A stretch of 64,000 nucleotides of DNA from an uncultured bacterium (GTDB lineage Bacteria; Bacillota; Clostridia; Oscillospirales; Oscillospiraceae), in contig CAMCCC010000001.1 of NCBI GenBank assembly GCA_945873205.1, positions 124,001 to 188,000 on the forward strand, given 5' to 3'. Made by a program: the position numbers and the translations under genes. Under the pieces are notes generated by a model, which did not search any database, was not told the DNA's origin, and was given only the letters and a program-made list of their open reading frames with translations. Below are positions 41,712-51,429 of this stretch, in pieces; positions within the stretch are counted from its first letter, which is position 1; each line of letters begins with the position of its first letter.

Positions 41712-42457
41712 GTATGCGCATTATTATTTCCCCGGCCAAGAAAATGAATCAGGATACGGACAGTCTTGCCTGGATTGAGTTACCGGCTTTTCTGGATCAA
41801 ACCAGCCAGCTTCTGTCTGCCCTTCGCGCCATGAGCTACGCAGAGCTGAAAACGCTCTGGCGCTGTAACGATCAGATCGCGGCGCTGAATTTTCAGCGGA
41901 TACAGGATATGGATTTGACTTCCGGCCTGACCCCAGCTATTCTGGCCTATGAGGGGATACAATACCAGTACATGGCCCCCGGCGTGTTCAGCTACGACGA
42001 GTTTGATTACATACAGGAGCACCTGCGCATCCTCTCCGGGTTTTACGGGCTGCTGCGACCCTTTGACGGGGTCAGGCCCTATCGTCTGGAAATGCAGGCC
42101 AAGCTGGCCGTTGATGGCCTCAAAGACCTGTACGGCTTCTGGGGCAGCGCCCTTGCCAAAGCCCTGGAGCAGGAGACGGACACTATCATTGACCTTGCCT
42201 CCAAAGAATACAGCAAAGCGGTTTCCGCCCACCTATCCCCTTCCACGCGCCTGATCGGATGCGTTTTCGCGCAACAGGCCGGGGACAAACTGGCAGAGAA
42301 GGGAACGCTGTGTAAAATGGCCCGGGGCGAGATGGTGCGCTTCCTGGCGGAGGGGCAGGCAAACAGCCCGGAGGACCTGAAAAGCTTTGATCGGCTGGGC
42401 TTCCGCTTTTCCCCGGAACATTCTGAGAAAGATAAATATGTGTTTATAAAGGAGTAA
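41708..42457 (+). CDS. yaaA: YaaA-family peroxide stress protein
   Basis: 249 residues. Starts with the family signature MRIIISPAKKMN (second Met) and contains YEGIQYQYM, ILSGFYGLLRPFDGVRPYRL, IDLASKEYSKAV and KMARGEMVRFLAEGQ. Limits free iron and oxidative damage in E. coli. The ATG overlaps the aldolase stop. Next to bcp, another peroxide-defence gene. Confidence 0.93.
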   Translation: MSMRIIISPAKKMNQDTDSLAWIELPAFLDQTSQLLSALRAMSYAELKTLWRCNDQIAALNFQRIQDMDLTSGLTPAILAYEGIQYQYMAPGVFSYDEFDYIQEHLRILSGFYGLLRPFDGVRPYRLEMQAKLAVDGLKDLYGFWGSALAKALEQETDTIIDLASKEYSKAVSAHLSPSTRLIGCVFAQQAGDKLAEKGTLCKMARGEMVRFLAEGQANSPEDLKSFDRLGFRFSPEHSEKDKYVFIKE

Positions 42458-42462
42458 AAAAG

Positions 42463-42927
42463 ATGCTTACAGCAGGAATGAAAGCCCCGGACTTTTCACT
42501 CAGCGACCAGCATGGAAATACTGTGACGCCGGCTGATTTTGCCGGGAAAAAGATTGTCCTCTACTTCTATCCCCGGGACAACACCCCCGGCTGTAGCCGC
42601 CAGGCCTGTGCCTTTGCCGGAGCTTATGAGGACTTCAAAACCATGGATGTGGCAGTGATCGGCGTCAGCAAGGACTCTGTTGCCTCCCATGTGAAATTTG
42701 CGGAGAAGTATTCCCTGCCCTTTATTCTGCTCTCCGACCCGGAGCTGCAGGCCATCCAGGCCTATGATGTGTGGCAGGAGAAAAAGAACTACGGTAAAGT
42801 CAGCATGGGGGTTGTCCGCAGCACCTATATCATTGATGAAAACGGCGTCATCGAAAAAGTCATGCCCAAGGTAAAGCCGGACACCAACGCAGCGGAGATT
42901 CTGGAATACCTGCGCGGTAAAGCATAA
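42463..42927 (+). CDS. bcp: Thiol peroxidase Bcp (peroxiredoxin)
   Basis: 154 residues. Peroxidatic Cys in RDNTPGCSRQACAF, with the resolving-Cys candidate five residues later, as in Bcp; GVSKDSVASHVKFAEKYSLP follows. Reduces peroxides with thioredoxin. AAAGGAG overlaps the yaaA end. A diverged N-terminal Bcp piece fused to a YaaA tail occurs at 62.2 kb. Confidence 0.94.
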   Translation: MLTAGMKAPDFSLSDQHGNTVTPADFAGKKIVLYFYPRDNTPGCSRQACAFAGAYEDFKTMDVAVIGVSKDSVASHVKFAEKYSLPFILLSDPELQAIQAYDVWQEKKNYGKVSMGVVRSTYIIDENGVIEKVMPKVKPDTNAAEILEYLRGKA

Positions 42928-42944
42928 AAAAGGAGAGAACTATT

Positions 42945-43661
42945 ATGGGAGCATTTCTGGAAAGCAAGGGAAAAGAGTTCAGAATTGGTGAAATTCCGGC
43001 CATTTTGTGGGGGGATTCCTCCGATAAGGTTTACATCTATGTGCACGGTTATCAGGGCTGCAAGGAAGAGGCAGAGCTTTTCGCGGAGCTGGCATGCAAA
43101 GAAGGCTGGCAGGTGCTCAGTTTTGATCTGCCGGGCCATGGCTGCCGGGAGCCCATCAAGCTGGGACTTTTGCCCTGGGATGTGGTGCCGGAGGTGGAGC
43201 AGGTATACGACTACATAGAAGGGAAATACAGCCGCGTTGCGCTGTATGGCAGCAGCGTTGGTGCCTTCTTCTCCATGCTGGCTTACCGGGACAAGCCTAT
43301 CGAGCGGGCCCTGTTCGTCTCCCCCATTCTGGACATGGAGCTGATGATCCGAAACATGATGAAAAGTTCCGGAGTCAGCGAAGAACGGTTGGAAAAGGAG
43401 CAAATGATCGAGACAAACTTCGGCTTTATGCTGATCTGGCGCTATTTGCAGTATGTGGTGGAGCGGCCCATAGACCGCTGGGATGTGCCCACTTCCATTC
43501 TCTATCCCGGCAAAGATAATTTCACGGATATCACGGTAGTAAATCGTTTCGTGCAGCGTTTCGGAGCAGATCTGACGGTTTACAAGAAGGGGGAACACTG
43601 GTTCCACACGCCGGAGCAGCTGGCGGTACTGCGGGATTGGGCCGAAGAAAAGCTGAAATAA
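42945..43661 (+). CDS. Alpha/beta hydrolase
   Basis: 238 residues, cytosolic. Oxyanion region YVHGYQGCKEEAE, nucleophile elbow YGSSVGAFFS, acid in PGKDNFT, and His in KKGEHWFHTP complete a catalytic triad. Esterase/lipase-like; substrate unknown. AAGGAG before the ATG; last gene of the plus-strand run. Confidence 0.85.
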   Translation: MGAFLESKGKEFRIGEIPAILWGDSSDKVYIYVHGYQGCKEEAELFAELACKEGWQVLSFDLPGHGCREPIKLGLLPWDVVPEVEQVYDYIEGKYSRVALYGSSVGAFFSMLAYRDKPIERALFVSPILDMELMIRNMMKSSGVSEERLEKEQMIETNFGFMLIWRYLQYVVERPIDRWDVPTSILYPGKDNFTDITVVNRFVQRFGADLTVYKKGEHWFHTPEQLAVLRDWAEEKLK

Positions 43662-43676
43662 TATGCAGAAAAAGAT

Positions 43677-43716
43677 AGCAAGCGGGTCATGTTTATGCAT
43701 GCTCCGCTTGCTTTTG
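43677..43716. terminator. Terminator between the hydrolase and tyrS
   Basis: AGCAAGCGG/CCGCTTGCT stem with an 18-nt loop, TTTT on plus; weaker on minus. Confidence 0.7.
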
Positions 43717-43740
43717 CAGTCGCTTTTTGATGCTTTTCGC

Positions 43741-44964
43741 TTACTTTAAGGTGAGCTTATTGAAGTTCTTCTTGCCCCGCTTGACCACGATGCCGGCTTT
43801 CAACGCATCAGCGGTGTAAACCTTGCCAATGTCGGTGACCTTCTCATCGTTCACGGTGACGCCGCCCTGCTGCACATTGCGGCGGGCATCAGACTTGGAG
43901 GAGCAGAGGCCGGTCTTGACCAGGATGGTCATGATGTCCATGGCGCCGTCGGTCAGGTCATCTTCCGTGATCTCGGTGGTGGGCATATTCTCGCTGACAC
44001 CGCCGCCGGTAAAGAGGGCCTTAGCAGAAGCTTCGGCTTTCTTGGCTTCCTCCTCGCCGTGGACAAGGCTGGTGAGCTCATAGGCCAGAATTTCCTTGGC
44101 CTTGTTCAGCTGGCTGCCTTCCCACTTGTCCATTTCATCGATCTGCTCCAGGGGCAGGAAGGTCAGCATACGGATGCACTTGAGCACGTCCGCGTCGCCC
44201 ACGTTGCGCCAATACTGATAAAACTCATAGGGGCTGGTCTTATTGGGATCCAGCCAGACAGCGCCGGAGGCGGTCTTGCCCATCTTCTTGCCCTCGGAGT
44301 TCAGAAGCAGGGTGATGGTCATGGCATGGGCGTCCTTGCCCAGCTTCTTGCGGATCAGCTCGGTGCCGCCCAGCATATTGCTCCACTGGTCGTTGCCGCC
44401 GAACTGCATATTGCAGCCGTAGTGCTGGAACATGTAGTAGAAGTCGTAGCTCTGCATGATCATGTAGTTGAACTCCAGGAAGCTCAGGCCCTTCTCCATG
44501 CGCTGCTTGTAGCACTCGGCCCGGAGCATATTGTTGACGGAGAAGCAGGCGCCCACTTCCCGCAGCAGCTCCACATAGTTCAGGTCCAGAAGCCAGTCAG
44601 CATTATTGACCATGATGGCCTTGTCCTCGCCAAACTCAATAAAGCGCTCCATCTGCTTTTTGAAGCAGGCGCAGTTATGGTCGATGGTTTCCTTGGTCAT
44701 CATGCTGCGCATATCGGTACGGCCGGAGGGGTCGCCCACATGGCCGGTGCCGCCGCCAATAAGGGCGATGGGCTTGTTGCCGGCCTGCTGCAGGCGCTTC
44801 ATCAGGCAGAGAGCCATAAAGTGGCCCACATGGAGGGAGTCCGCCGTGGGGTCAAAGCCAATGTAGAAAGTGGCCTTGCCGTTATTGAGCATATCCCGGA
44901 TTTCTTCCTCGTTGGTGACCTGGGCGATCAGACCGCGGGCCACCAGTTCTTCATAAATTCCCAT
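43741..44964 (-). CDS. tyrS: Tyrosyl-tRNA synthetase
   Basis: 407 residues. HIGH-type motif HVGHFMAL, Tyr pocket region [17 protein letters not shown]-type motif KMGKTASG, and C-terminal S4 domain ([17 protein letters not shown]). Charges tRNA-Tyr. TAGGAG before the ATG. Lies 22 bp after the C_GCAxxG_C_C gene and under the same T-box leader. Confidence 0.97.
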   Translation of the reverse strand: MGIYEELVARGLIAQVTNEEEIRDMLNNGKATFYIGFDPTADSLHVGHFMALCLMKRLQQAGNKPIALIGGGTGHVGDPSGRTDMRSMMTKETIDHNCACFKKQMERFIEFGEDKAIMVNNADWLLDLNYVELLREVGACFSVNNMLRAECYKQRMEKGLSFLEFNYMIMQSYDFYYMFQHYGCNMQFGGNDQWSNMLGGTELIRKKLGKDAHAMTITLLLNSEGKKMGKTASGAVWLDPNKTSPYEFYQYWRNVGDADVLKCIRMLTFLPLEQIDEMDKWEGSQLNKAKEILAYELTSLVHGEEEAKKAEASAKALFTGGGVSENMPTTEITEDDLTDGAMDIMTILVKTGLCSSKSDARRNVQQGGVTVNDEKVTDIGKVYTADALKAGIVVKRGKKNFNKLTLK

Positions 44965-44986
44965 TGTTCTTTCTCCTACTTTTCTA

Positions 44987-45379
44987 TCATTTTTCGTTTT
45001 TGATCACGTCTTCCGCCGCTTTGGCGCAGCAGGCAATCAGTTCACTGCAGGGGCGGCCGCTGACCTTCAGGTCAAGGCAGCGGATGCAGCCGAACTGCTG
45101 CTTGAACTGGTCGGTAAAGGCCTTGGTCTTGACGGCAATATCGACTTTGGCCTGGTTATCCCCGCCGTCCACAAAGGGATTGCAAAGACCGATGGCCATG
45201 ACAGCGCCGGTGACAGCGCCGCAGATTTCCCCGCAGCGGACGCCGCCGCCCAGGCCGCCGGCAATGGCCAGAGCAGACTTTTCATCCAGGCCGGTATATT
45301 CGCCGCAGGCGGCAAGGACACTCTGGGCGCAGTTGAAGCCCTGGGCATGATACTGGGCAGCTTTTTCTTCAATAGACAT
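44987..45379 (-). CDS. C_GCAxxG_C_C family protein
   Basis: 130 residues from [20 protein letters not shown]. The name-giving Cys pattern is seen at [38 protein letters not shown] and ACCAKAA. Family function unknown; the many Cys suggest metal or redox use. TAGGAG upstream. First gene after the T-box, so its expression should rise when tRNA-Tyr is uncharged. Confidence 0.88.
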   Translation of the reverse strand: MSIEEKAAQYHAQGFNCAQSVLAACGEYTGLDEKSALAIAGGLGGGVRCGEICGAVTGAVMAIGLCNPFVDGGDNQAKVDIAVKTKAFTDQFKQQFGCIRCLDLKVSGRPCSELIACCAKAAEDVIKNEK

Positions 45380-45401
45380 TTTATCTCTCCTAACAAATAA
45401 T

Positions 45402-45665
45402 AAAGCCCTCTGTCCCTTGGACAGAGGGCAATTATGCGGTACCACCTCTGTGCGCCCTTGCCTCACGGCAAGGACCTCAGCGAGTGCAGAGCACTCCGGC
45501 GCTGTATCGGGCGCTTCCCGTCATAGCCTACTGGCCGGGGAAATCCCGGTGTTTCGGTATGCCGCTCCGAACGGTATTGGGCGCCCTGCCTCTCCCCCTT
45601 ACAGCAACCGGGGGCTCTCTGCGCAGGTCAAAGGCGCTTACTGGTGTTCTTCATCGCGTTATCTT
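45402..45665 (-). promoter_or_regulatory. T-box leader, probably tyrosine-specific
   Basis: Minus-strand leader of about 265 nt. Stem I shows AGTA-GCGCC ... GGGCGCC then CAATACC, giving specifier UAC (Tyr). The T-box core AGGTGGTACCGCA is at 45435-45447, followed by terminator GCCCTCTGTCC/GGACAGAGGGC at 45404-45430 and a short T run. Uncharged tRNA-Tyr should favour the antiterminator and allow the two genes below to be read. Confidence 0.9.
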
Positions 45666-45670
45666 TGTGG

Positions 45671-45699
45671 ATTATACTTTATCTGCCATGGCTTGTCAA
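45671..45699 (-). promoter_or_regulatory. Consensus promoter of the T-box leader, inside the recN 3' end
   Basis: Minus strand TTGACA (45694-45699), 17 bp, TATAAT (45671-45676). The -35 is read as Leu-Thr codons of recN, and the recN stop (45679-45681) lies in the spacer. Confidence 0.85.
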
Positions 45700-47376
45700 G
45701 TAATGCTTTTTATAGGCATCGGCGGCAGAAAGCTGTTCCCCGGCGCTGGCCAGGGTGAGGGCGGTAATATTATCGCCGCCGTGGAGGCGGGCCAGTTCCC
45801 GCTCCCGTCCCTCCTGATCCAGCTTCAGAACCTGGGTATAGGTTCTGCCGCTGCGCTCCTCCTTGGAGATCAGATAGTGATTATCGGCCATGGCGGCGAT
45901 CTGGGGCAGGTGGGTGACGCACATGACCTGCTTGCCCAGGGAGACGGAGAAAAGCTTCTCCCCCACCCGCTGGGCGGCGATGCCGGAGACGCCGGTATCG
46001 ATCTCGTCAAAGATCATGGTGGAGACAGGGTCATTCTCGGCAAAGACGTTTTTCATGGCCAGCATGATCCGGCTCAGCTCACCGCCGGAGGCGATGCGGC
46101 TGATACGACCCAGCTCCTCCCCGGCGTTGGCCGACATGACAAAACGAATTTTGTCGGCGCCGGTAGCGTCAAAGCCCAGGTCGTTATCCATGGGGGTGAA
46201 CTCCACAGCGAAGCGGACGGAGGGCATGCTCAGTTCCCGCAGCTGGGAGACAATGCGTTCCTCCAGACGTTTCGCCGCTTCCCGGCGGCTGGCGCTCAGC
46301 TTCTGGGCCGCCTTACGGCAGAGGCGAATCTGCTCCTGGAGCTGCCGCTCCAGCTTGGCGGAACGTTCATCGGCATACTGGATGTCATCCAGCTTGTTGC
46401 GGCACTCCTGCAGATAGTCAATGAGCGCTTCCTCATCCCGGCCATACTTCCGCTCCAGCTTGTTGAGGAGAGAAATCCGCGTCTCCAGCTGGTCATATTC
46501 CTCAGGGGAAAAGTCCAGACTCTCCCGGAAATCCCGAAGCAGCTCAGAAGCGTCTGCCAGGGCAAAGGCAGCGGCGTTGATCCCCTCTGCCGCACGCTCC
46601 AGCTCCGCGGAGAGGGCGGCAGCTTTGCCGGTGTAATAGGCGGCGTTCTGGGCCAGGGAGATGGCGTTTTCATCGCCGCCGCTGAGGGAAGCGATGGCCT
46701 GGTCAATGGCCTCGGTCAGCTTTTCGGAATTGCGAAGCAAATCCCGCCGGTCAACAAGGCCATCATACTCCCCTGCCTTTAACTGGGCCCGTTCCAGCTC
46801 CTCAATCTGGTATTTCAGGCTGTCGCTGAGACGTTCCTTCTCCACTTCATCCATCTGCAGCCGGTCCAGCTCTTTCTTCACAGAGCGATAGGCAGAATAG
46901 GCCTGGTCAAAGGCGGCGATATCCCCTTCCAAACAGCCAAAGCGGTCCAGGTACGCCCGATGACGGGTTTCATCCATCAACTGGCGTCCGTCGTTCTGGC
47001 CATGGATATCCACCAAGAGCAGGGCCAGCTCCTTCATCTGGGCAGCCGTGACAGGCATACCGCAGACCCGGCAGCTGCTTTTCCCGTCAGCACTGATGCG
47101 CCGCTGGAGGATCAGCTCATCCTCGGCCTCAATCTCGTTCTCTGCAAGCCAGGCTTCACAGCCCGCCTGGTCGAACACGGCAGTGACCGTGCCTTTATCG
47201 GCGCCGCGGCGCACCAGTTCGCGGCTCACACGGCCGCCCAGAACGGCGCCAATGGAGTCAATGACAATGGATTTGCCGGCACCGGTCTCGCCGGTGAGCA
47301 CGTTGAAGCCGCTGCCAAAACGGATGTCGGCCTTTTCAATTACCGCAATATTCTCTATGTGAAGTTCGTTTAGCAT
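45679..47376 (-). CDS. recN: DNA repair protein RecN
   Basis: 565 residues. SMC-like ATPase: Walker A FNVLTGETGAGKSIVIDSIG, central coiled coils, ABC signature IASGGELSRIMLAMK and Walker B TMIFDEIDTGVSG. Organises broken DNA ends for recombination. No strong Shine-Dalgarno before the ATG. Follows argR as in other Firmicutes. Confidence 0.96.
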   Translation of the reverse strand: MLNELHIENIAVIEKADIRFGSGFNVLTGETGAGKSIVIDSIGAVLGGRVSRELVRRGADKGTVTAVFDQAGCEAWLAENEIEAEDELILQRRISADGKSSCRVCGMPVTAAQMKELALLLVDIHGQNDGRQLMDETRHRAYLDRFGCLEGDIAAFDQAYSAYRSVKKELDRLQMDEVEKERLSDSLKYQIEELERAQLKAGEYDGLVDRRDLLRNSEKLTEAIDQAIASLSGGDENAISLAQNAAYYTGKAAALSAELERAAEGINAAAFALADASELLRDFRESLDFSPEEYDQLETRISLLNKLERKYGRDEEALIDYLQECRNKLDDIQYADERSAKLERQLQEQIRLCRKAAQKLSASRREAAKRLEERIVSQLRELSMPSVRFAVEFTPMDNDLGFDATGADKIRFVMSANAGEELGRISRIASGGELSRIMLAMKNVFAENDPVSTMIFDEIDTGVSGIAAQRVGEKLFSVSLGKQVMCVTHLPQIAAMADNHYLISKEERSGRTYTQVLKLDQEGRERELARLHGGDNITALTLASAGEQLSAADAYKKHYLTSHGR

Positions 47377-47406
47377 GATACAAGTCCCCTTGCGGTGATT
47401 GCGCGT

Positions 47407-47856
47407 TTACAAAAGCTGCTCAAGCTCGTGGTACAGTTTGACAGCCGCGTCCGGGTCTTTCAGCGCCAGAAATGCAGTGTCATCACCGGCAATGGTACCC
47501 ACAAGACCGGGAATATCCATCCCGTCCAGGGTGGAGCCCGCCGCCTGCGCAAGCCCAGGCAGCGTCTTGATGACCAGAATATTCTGCGCCAGGTCATAGG
47601 ACAGTACACATTCTTTAAAAATTTTCTTCAGCCGCGCGTCCAGATCCGCGTTATCCTGACTTGCTGCCATTACATAGCGATAATTGCCGTTGGGGCCAAG
47701 CTCCTTAATCAGGCGCATATCCCGAATATCCCGGGAAAGGGTGGCCTGGGTGCTTTTGACGCCCCGGGCAGCCAAAGCCTCCAACAGCTGGTTCTGGGTC
47801 TCAATATCCTGCTTGGTAATAATTTCCATGATCACGTTCTGCCGGTCCAGTTTCAT
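47407..47856 (-). CDS. argR: Arginine repressor ArgR/AhrC
   Basis: 149 residues. N-terminal winged helix with ETQNQLLEALAARGVKSTQA and TLSRDIRDMRL; C-terminal arginine-binding domain with GTIAGDDTAFLAL. Hexameric regulator of arginine genes. CGGAGGTGAG upstream. Between nadK and recN, the classic order. Confidence 0.95.
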   Translation of the reverse strand: MKLDRQNVIMEIITKQDIETQNQLLEALAARGVKSTQATLSRDIRDMRLIKELGPNGNYRYVMAASQDNADLDARLKKIFKECVLSYDLAQNILVIKTLPGLAQAAGSTLDGMDIPGLVGTIAGDDTAFLALKDPDAAVKLYHELEQLL

Positions 47857-47890
47857 CCTGTCTCACCTCCGTTTGCTTCGTTTTCCTTGT

Positions 47891-48736
47891 TTATCTCAGT
47901 TTTTCATATGTGATCTCATAAAAGCTCCGCAGGCCAGCATCCACCATAAGGGTGCAGTTTGGGGAGCGCTTTACAAGAACAATATCCTCATTTGCCAAGT
48001 CTAAAACGGAATTACCATCAAGAGACAGGTAGGCCCGGCGGCCATGGAGTTTCTCCATCCGAACGCTCACTTCACTGTCCGGCCCCAGGACAAAGGAACG
48101 AAGGCCCATTACATGAGGGCAGATCGGCGTGATGATAATATTCTCCGCATCCGGCTCAACAATGGGGCCGCCGGCGGACATGGAATAGCCGGTGGAGCCG
48201 GTGGGCGTGGAGAGAATGATGCCGTCCCCGGAGAACTGGGTGATGCGGTCACCATTACAATAGACGGTCATTTTTATGCAGTCGCCGTAGCCATGCATCA
48301 CGGCGTCGTTGAGGGCACTGTCACTCAATACCTGCTTTCCGTCCCGGATGACAGAGACGTCCAGCTTCATGCGGCGGCTCAGGCGCATCTGGCCCTTCAC
48401 CGCAGGAATGATTCGATCCAGCTCATCCTGCTCCAGGGTGGTCATAAAGCCTTTGGTGCCCAGATTCACGCCCAGAATGGGAACAGAAGTATTATGCAGC
48501 TGCCGGGCAGCGGCAAGGATGGTCCCATCGCCGCCCACAACCACCACCATCCGGCAGTTCTCAGCCACGGAGGAAAGCTTCGTGGCCTTCATATCCGCCG
48601 GCAGCGTCACGGCGCCTTCCTCCAGAAACAGAGGGCAGACGCAGGTAGTGAACCCAGCGGCTTCCAGGCGGGCAATAATATCCCGGGTTATGTGGCAATC
48701 AAGGTCCCGAAAGGGATTGGGGCAGACAGCAATCAT
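47891..48736 (-). CDS. nadK: NAD kinase
   Basis: 281 residues. GGDGT motif in VVVGGDGTILAAARQ, LGVNLGTKGFMT, and SGDGIILSTPTGSTGYSMSA. Makes NADP from NAD. TAGGAG upstream; in the dxs-tlyA-nadK-argR-recN cluster. Confidence 0.95.
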   Translation of the reverse strand: MIAVCPNPFRDLDCHITRDIIARLEAAGFTTCVCPLFLEEGAVTLPADMKATKLSSVAENCRMVVVVGGDGTILAAARQLHNTSVPILGVNLGTKGFMTTLEQDELDRIIPAVKGQMRLSRRMKLDVSVIRDGKQVLSDSALNDAVMHGYGDCIKMTVYCNGDRITQFSGDGIILSTPTGSTGYSMSAGGPIVEPDAENIIITPICPHVMGLRSFVLGPDSEVSVRMEKLHGRRAYLSLDGNSVLDLANEDIVLVKRSPNCTLMVDAGLRSFYEITYEKLR

Positions 48737-48745
48737 ACAAGACTC

Positions 48746-49543
48746 CTATACCAGCGCCTCATGGGAGGCATTTACCAGGGCCTCCACATCCACGGAAGCG
48801 CCTTCATAACAGCCATTCTTCATATGGCAGATATATTCGATATTTCCCTCCGGGCCTTTTATGGGAGAGTAATCCAGACCCATCACGCTCAGACCGATCT
48901 GGGGGGCAAAGTCTAGGATGCTGCGGATCACCTGACAGTGCACAGCGCTGTCCCGCACCACGCCTTTTTTGCCAACCTCGCCCCGGCCCGCTTCAAACTG
49001 GGGCTTGATCAGACAGACCAGGTCGGCACCGGGAACAAGCAGAGCCTTGACCGCAGGCAAAACCAGCTTGATGGAGATGAAGGACACGTCCATCACCGCC
49101 AGTTCCAACAGCTCCGGGATCTGCTCCGCCGTGACATAGCGGAGGTTGGTACGCTCCAGATTCACAACCCGGGGATCGTTGCGCAGTTTCCAAGCCAGCT
49201 GGCCATAGCCCACGTCCACAGCGTAGACCTTTGCCGCGCCATGCTGCAGCAGTACATCGGTAAAACCGCCGGTGGAAGCGCCGCAATCAATGCAGGTTTT
49301 CCCCGCCGGGTCGATGGGAAAAACCTTCAGGGCCTTATCCAGCTTGAAGCCGCCCCGGCTTACAAAGGGGATGGCCTCACCCCGGACTTCGATCTTCGCG
49401 TCCGGCGCAACCGGCGTCCCCGGTTTATCGGCCCGCTGGCCGTTAACGAACACAAGGCCGCTCATAATGGTGGTCTTGGCCCGCTCCCGACTCTCGGTAT
49501 AGCCCAGGTCAAAGACCAGCTGATCCAATCGTACTTTCTTCAT
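48746..49543 (-). CDS. tlyA: TlyA-family S4/FtsJ rRNA methyltransferase
   Basis: 265 residues. N-terminal S4 RNA-binding domain (RLDQLVFDLGYTESRERAKT), FtsJ Rossmann domain with CIDCGASTGGFTDVLLQ, VDVGYGQLAW and MDVSFISIKLVLPA. 2'-O-methylates rRNA in relatives. The ATG overlaps the dxs stop. Confidence 0.92.
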   Translation of the reverse strand: MKKVRLDQLVFDLGYTESRERAKTTIMSGLVFVNGQRADKPGTPVAPDAKIEVRGEAIPFVSRGGFKLDKALKVFPIDPAGKTCIDCGASTGGFTDVLLQHGAAKVYAVDVGYGQLAWKLRNDPRVVNLERTNLRYVTAEQIPELLELAVMDVSFISIKLVLPAVKALLVPGADLVCLIKPQFEAGRGEVGKKGVVRDSAVHCQVIRSILDFAPQIGLSVMGLDYSPIKGPEGNIEYICHMKNGCYEGASVDVEALVNASHEALV

Positions 49544-51393
49544 TTTCCCTCAACAGTGGCCGCACAGAGCGCTGCCGCCGCATCACGGATACCGGCAGCG
49601 TCAATATTCTTCTCACGCATAAGCTCGCTCACCTTGCCGTGGCCGACGATGCCGCTGCCAAGGTTCAGAAGCCGGACGCCTTTCAGGGCCACACCATTCA
49701 TTGCGGCAGCAGCAACAATGCTCGTGCCCACACAGCCGGCGGCGCAGACCTCCTCCGCCATGAGCAGGCGGCCGGTCTTTTTCAGGGAGGCAAGGCAGAG
49801 ATCAAAGTCATTGGGGCAAAGCACGCCCAGCTTGATCACCTCGGCGGAAATGCCCTTGGCGGCCAGTTCCTCAGCGGCAGCCATGGCTTCATTGACCATG
49901 GTTCCGTAGCAGACCAGGGTCAGGTCGCTGCCTTGGCGCAGGAGGTGCTCCGCAGTTACATGGGAGGCTTGATACGCCCCCTCCCCTCCCCGGGGATAGC
50001 GAAGGGCAACAGGGCCGTTCAGCTCGTGAAGAGCGTAGCCCAACATATCGTCAAGCTCCTGAAAGCTGGCGGGAGCCAGAATGGTCATGCCGGGGACGGA
50101 GGAGAGATAGCTCACGTCAAAGACGCCGTGGTGGGTTTCCCCGTCGCTGCCCACAAGGCCGGCCCGGTCCACACAGAAAACAGCGTGGAGATGCTGGAGG
50201 GATACGTCATGGATGAGCATATCATAGCCACGCTGCAGAAAACTGGAATATACGGCAAAGACAGGGATGAGCCCCTGCTTCGCCATACCGGCGGCCATGG
50301 CGGTAGCGTGCCCCTCGGCAATGCCGGTATCGAAGAAACGGGTGGGGTATTTGGCGGCGAAGCACTCCGTTCCGGTGCCCCCGGCCATGGCGGCGGTGAT
50401 GGCGACAATGCGGGAATCCCCCTCCGCATAGCGGCACAGAGATTCGCCCATCTTATCGGAAAAGCTGAATTCCACGGGAGCAACAACCCCGGTTTTGGCG
50501 TCAAAACAGCCCACGCCGTGGTACTTATCCGGGTGGCTCTCCGCATAGTCACAGCCCTTTCCCTTCCTGGTGAGTACATGCAGGAGCACAGGGCACTCCA
50601 TATCCCGGGCCAGGCGGATGGCTTTTTCCAGGGCGGCCAGGTCATGGCCGTCGATGGGACCCAGGTAGTTCAGGCCCATTTCGCTGAAAATATTATCCGG
50701 CAGAACCCGGGCTTTTAGCCACTCTTTGATCTTGTGGGTGGCAGTATAGATGATGGGAAGTTTCTTCACCGCGGCACGATACCACTTCTTGAAGCTGATA
50801 TAGCCGGGGCGCATGCGCATCATCTGCAGCAGGCGGGAGATGCCGCCTACGTTCTCACTGATGGACATGTTATTGTCATTGAGGATGATGACCAGCGGCT
50901 CGTCGCTGGCGGCGGCGTTGGCAAGGCCCTCATAGGCAAGGCCCCCGGTCAGAGCTCCATCGCCAATGACAGCGACCACATCGTACTGCTCTTTATTCAG
51001 CGTCCGGGCCCGGGCCATGCCCAGGGCAACGGATACGGAGTTGGAGGCGTGGCCGGCAATAAAAGCATCGTCCACTGCCTCATAGGGCTTGGGAAAGCCG
51101 GAGAGGCCGCCATACTGCCGCAGCGTGCCGAACGCATCCCTGCGGCCGGTGAGAATCTTATGGGTATAGCTCTGGTGGCCAACATCAAAAACGAGCCTGT
51201 CAACGGAAGTATCGTATACTCTGTGCAGGGCCACGGTCAGCTCGACAGTGCCTAGATTGGATGCGAGATGCCCGCCGGTTCTGGCGATGCTCTCTATCTC
51301 AAATTCTCTCAGTTCCCTGCAAAGAGCGTCCAGCTCATCCCGTGTCAGGCTCTTCACATCATTTGAACAATTGATTCTTTCTATAATACTCAA
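49540..51393 (-). CDS. dxs: 1-deoxy-D-xylulose-5-phosphate synthase
   Basis: 617 residues from a TTG at 51393, preferred because GGAG lies 8 bp upstream; a GTG three codons earlier also exists. TDP-binding motif VIGDGALTGGLAYEGLANAA...NDNNMSIS; transketolase-type Pyr domain (TGIAEGHATAMAAGMAKQG). First step of the MEP isoprenoid pathway. Followed by tlyA, preceded by ispA. Confidence 0.95.
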   Translation of the reverse strand: MSIIERINCSNDVKSLTRDELDALCRELREFEIESIARTGGHLASNLGTVELTVALHRVYDTSVDRLVFDVGHQSYTHKILTGRRDAFGTLRQYGGLSGFPKPYEAVDDAFIAGHASNSVSVALGMARARTLNKEQYDVVAVIGDGALTGGLAYEGLANAAASDEPLVIILNDNNMSISENVGGISRLLQMMRMRPGYISFKKWYRAAVKKLPIIYTATHKIKEWLKARVLPDNIFSEMGLNYLGPIDGHDLAALEKAIRLARDMECPVLLHVLTRKGKGCDYAESHPDKYHGVGCFDAKTGVVAPVEFSFSDKMGESLCRYAEGDSRIVAITAAMAGGTGTECFAAKYPTRFFDTGIAEGHATAMAAGMAKQGLIPVFAVYSSFLQRGYDMLIHDVSLQHLHAVFCVDRAGLVGSDGETHHGVFDVSYLSSVPGMTILAPASFQELDDMLGYALHELNGPVALRYPRGGEGAYQASHVTAEHLLRQGSDLTLVCYGTMVNEAMAAAEELAAKGISAEVIKLGVLCPNDFDLCLASLKKTGRLLMAEEVCAAGCVGTSIVAAAAMNGVALKGVRLLNLGSGIVGHGKVSELMREKNIDAAGIRDAAAALCAATVEGK

Positions 51394-51429
51394 AAAGTAC
51401 ACTCCAATAGGCAGGGCATAGCCCTGCCG

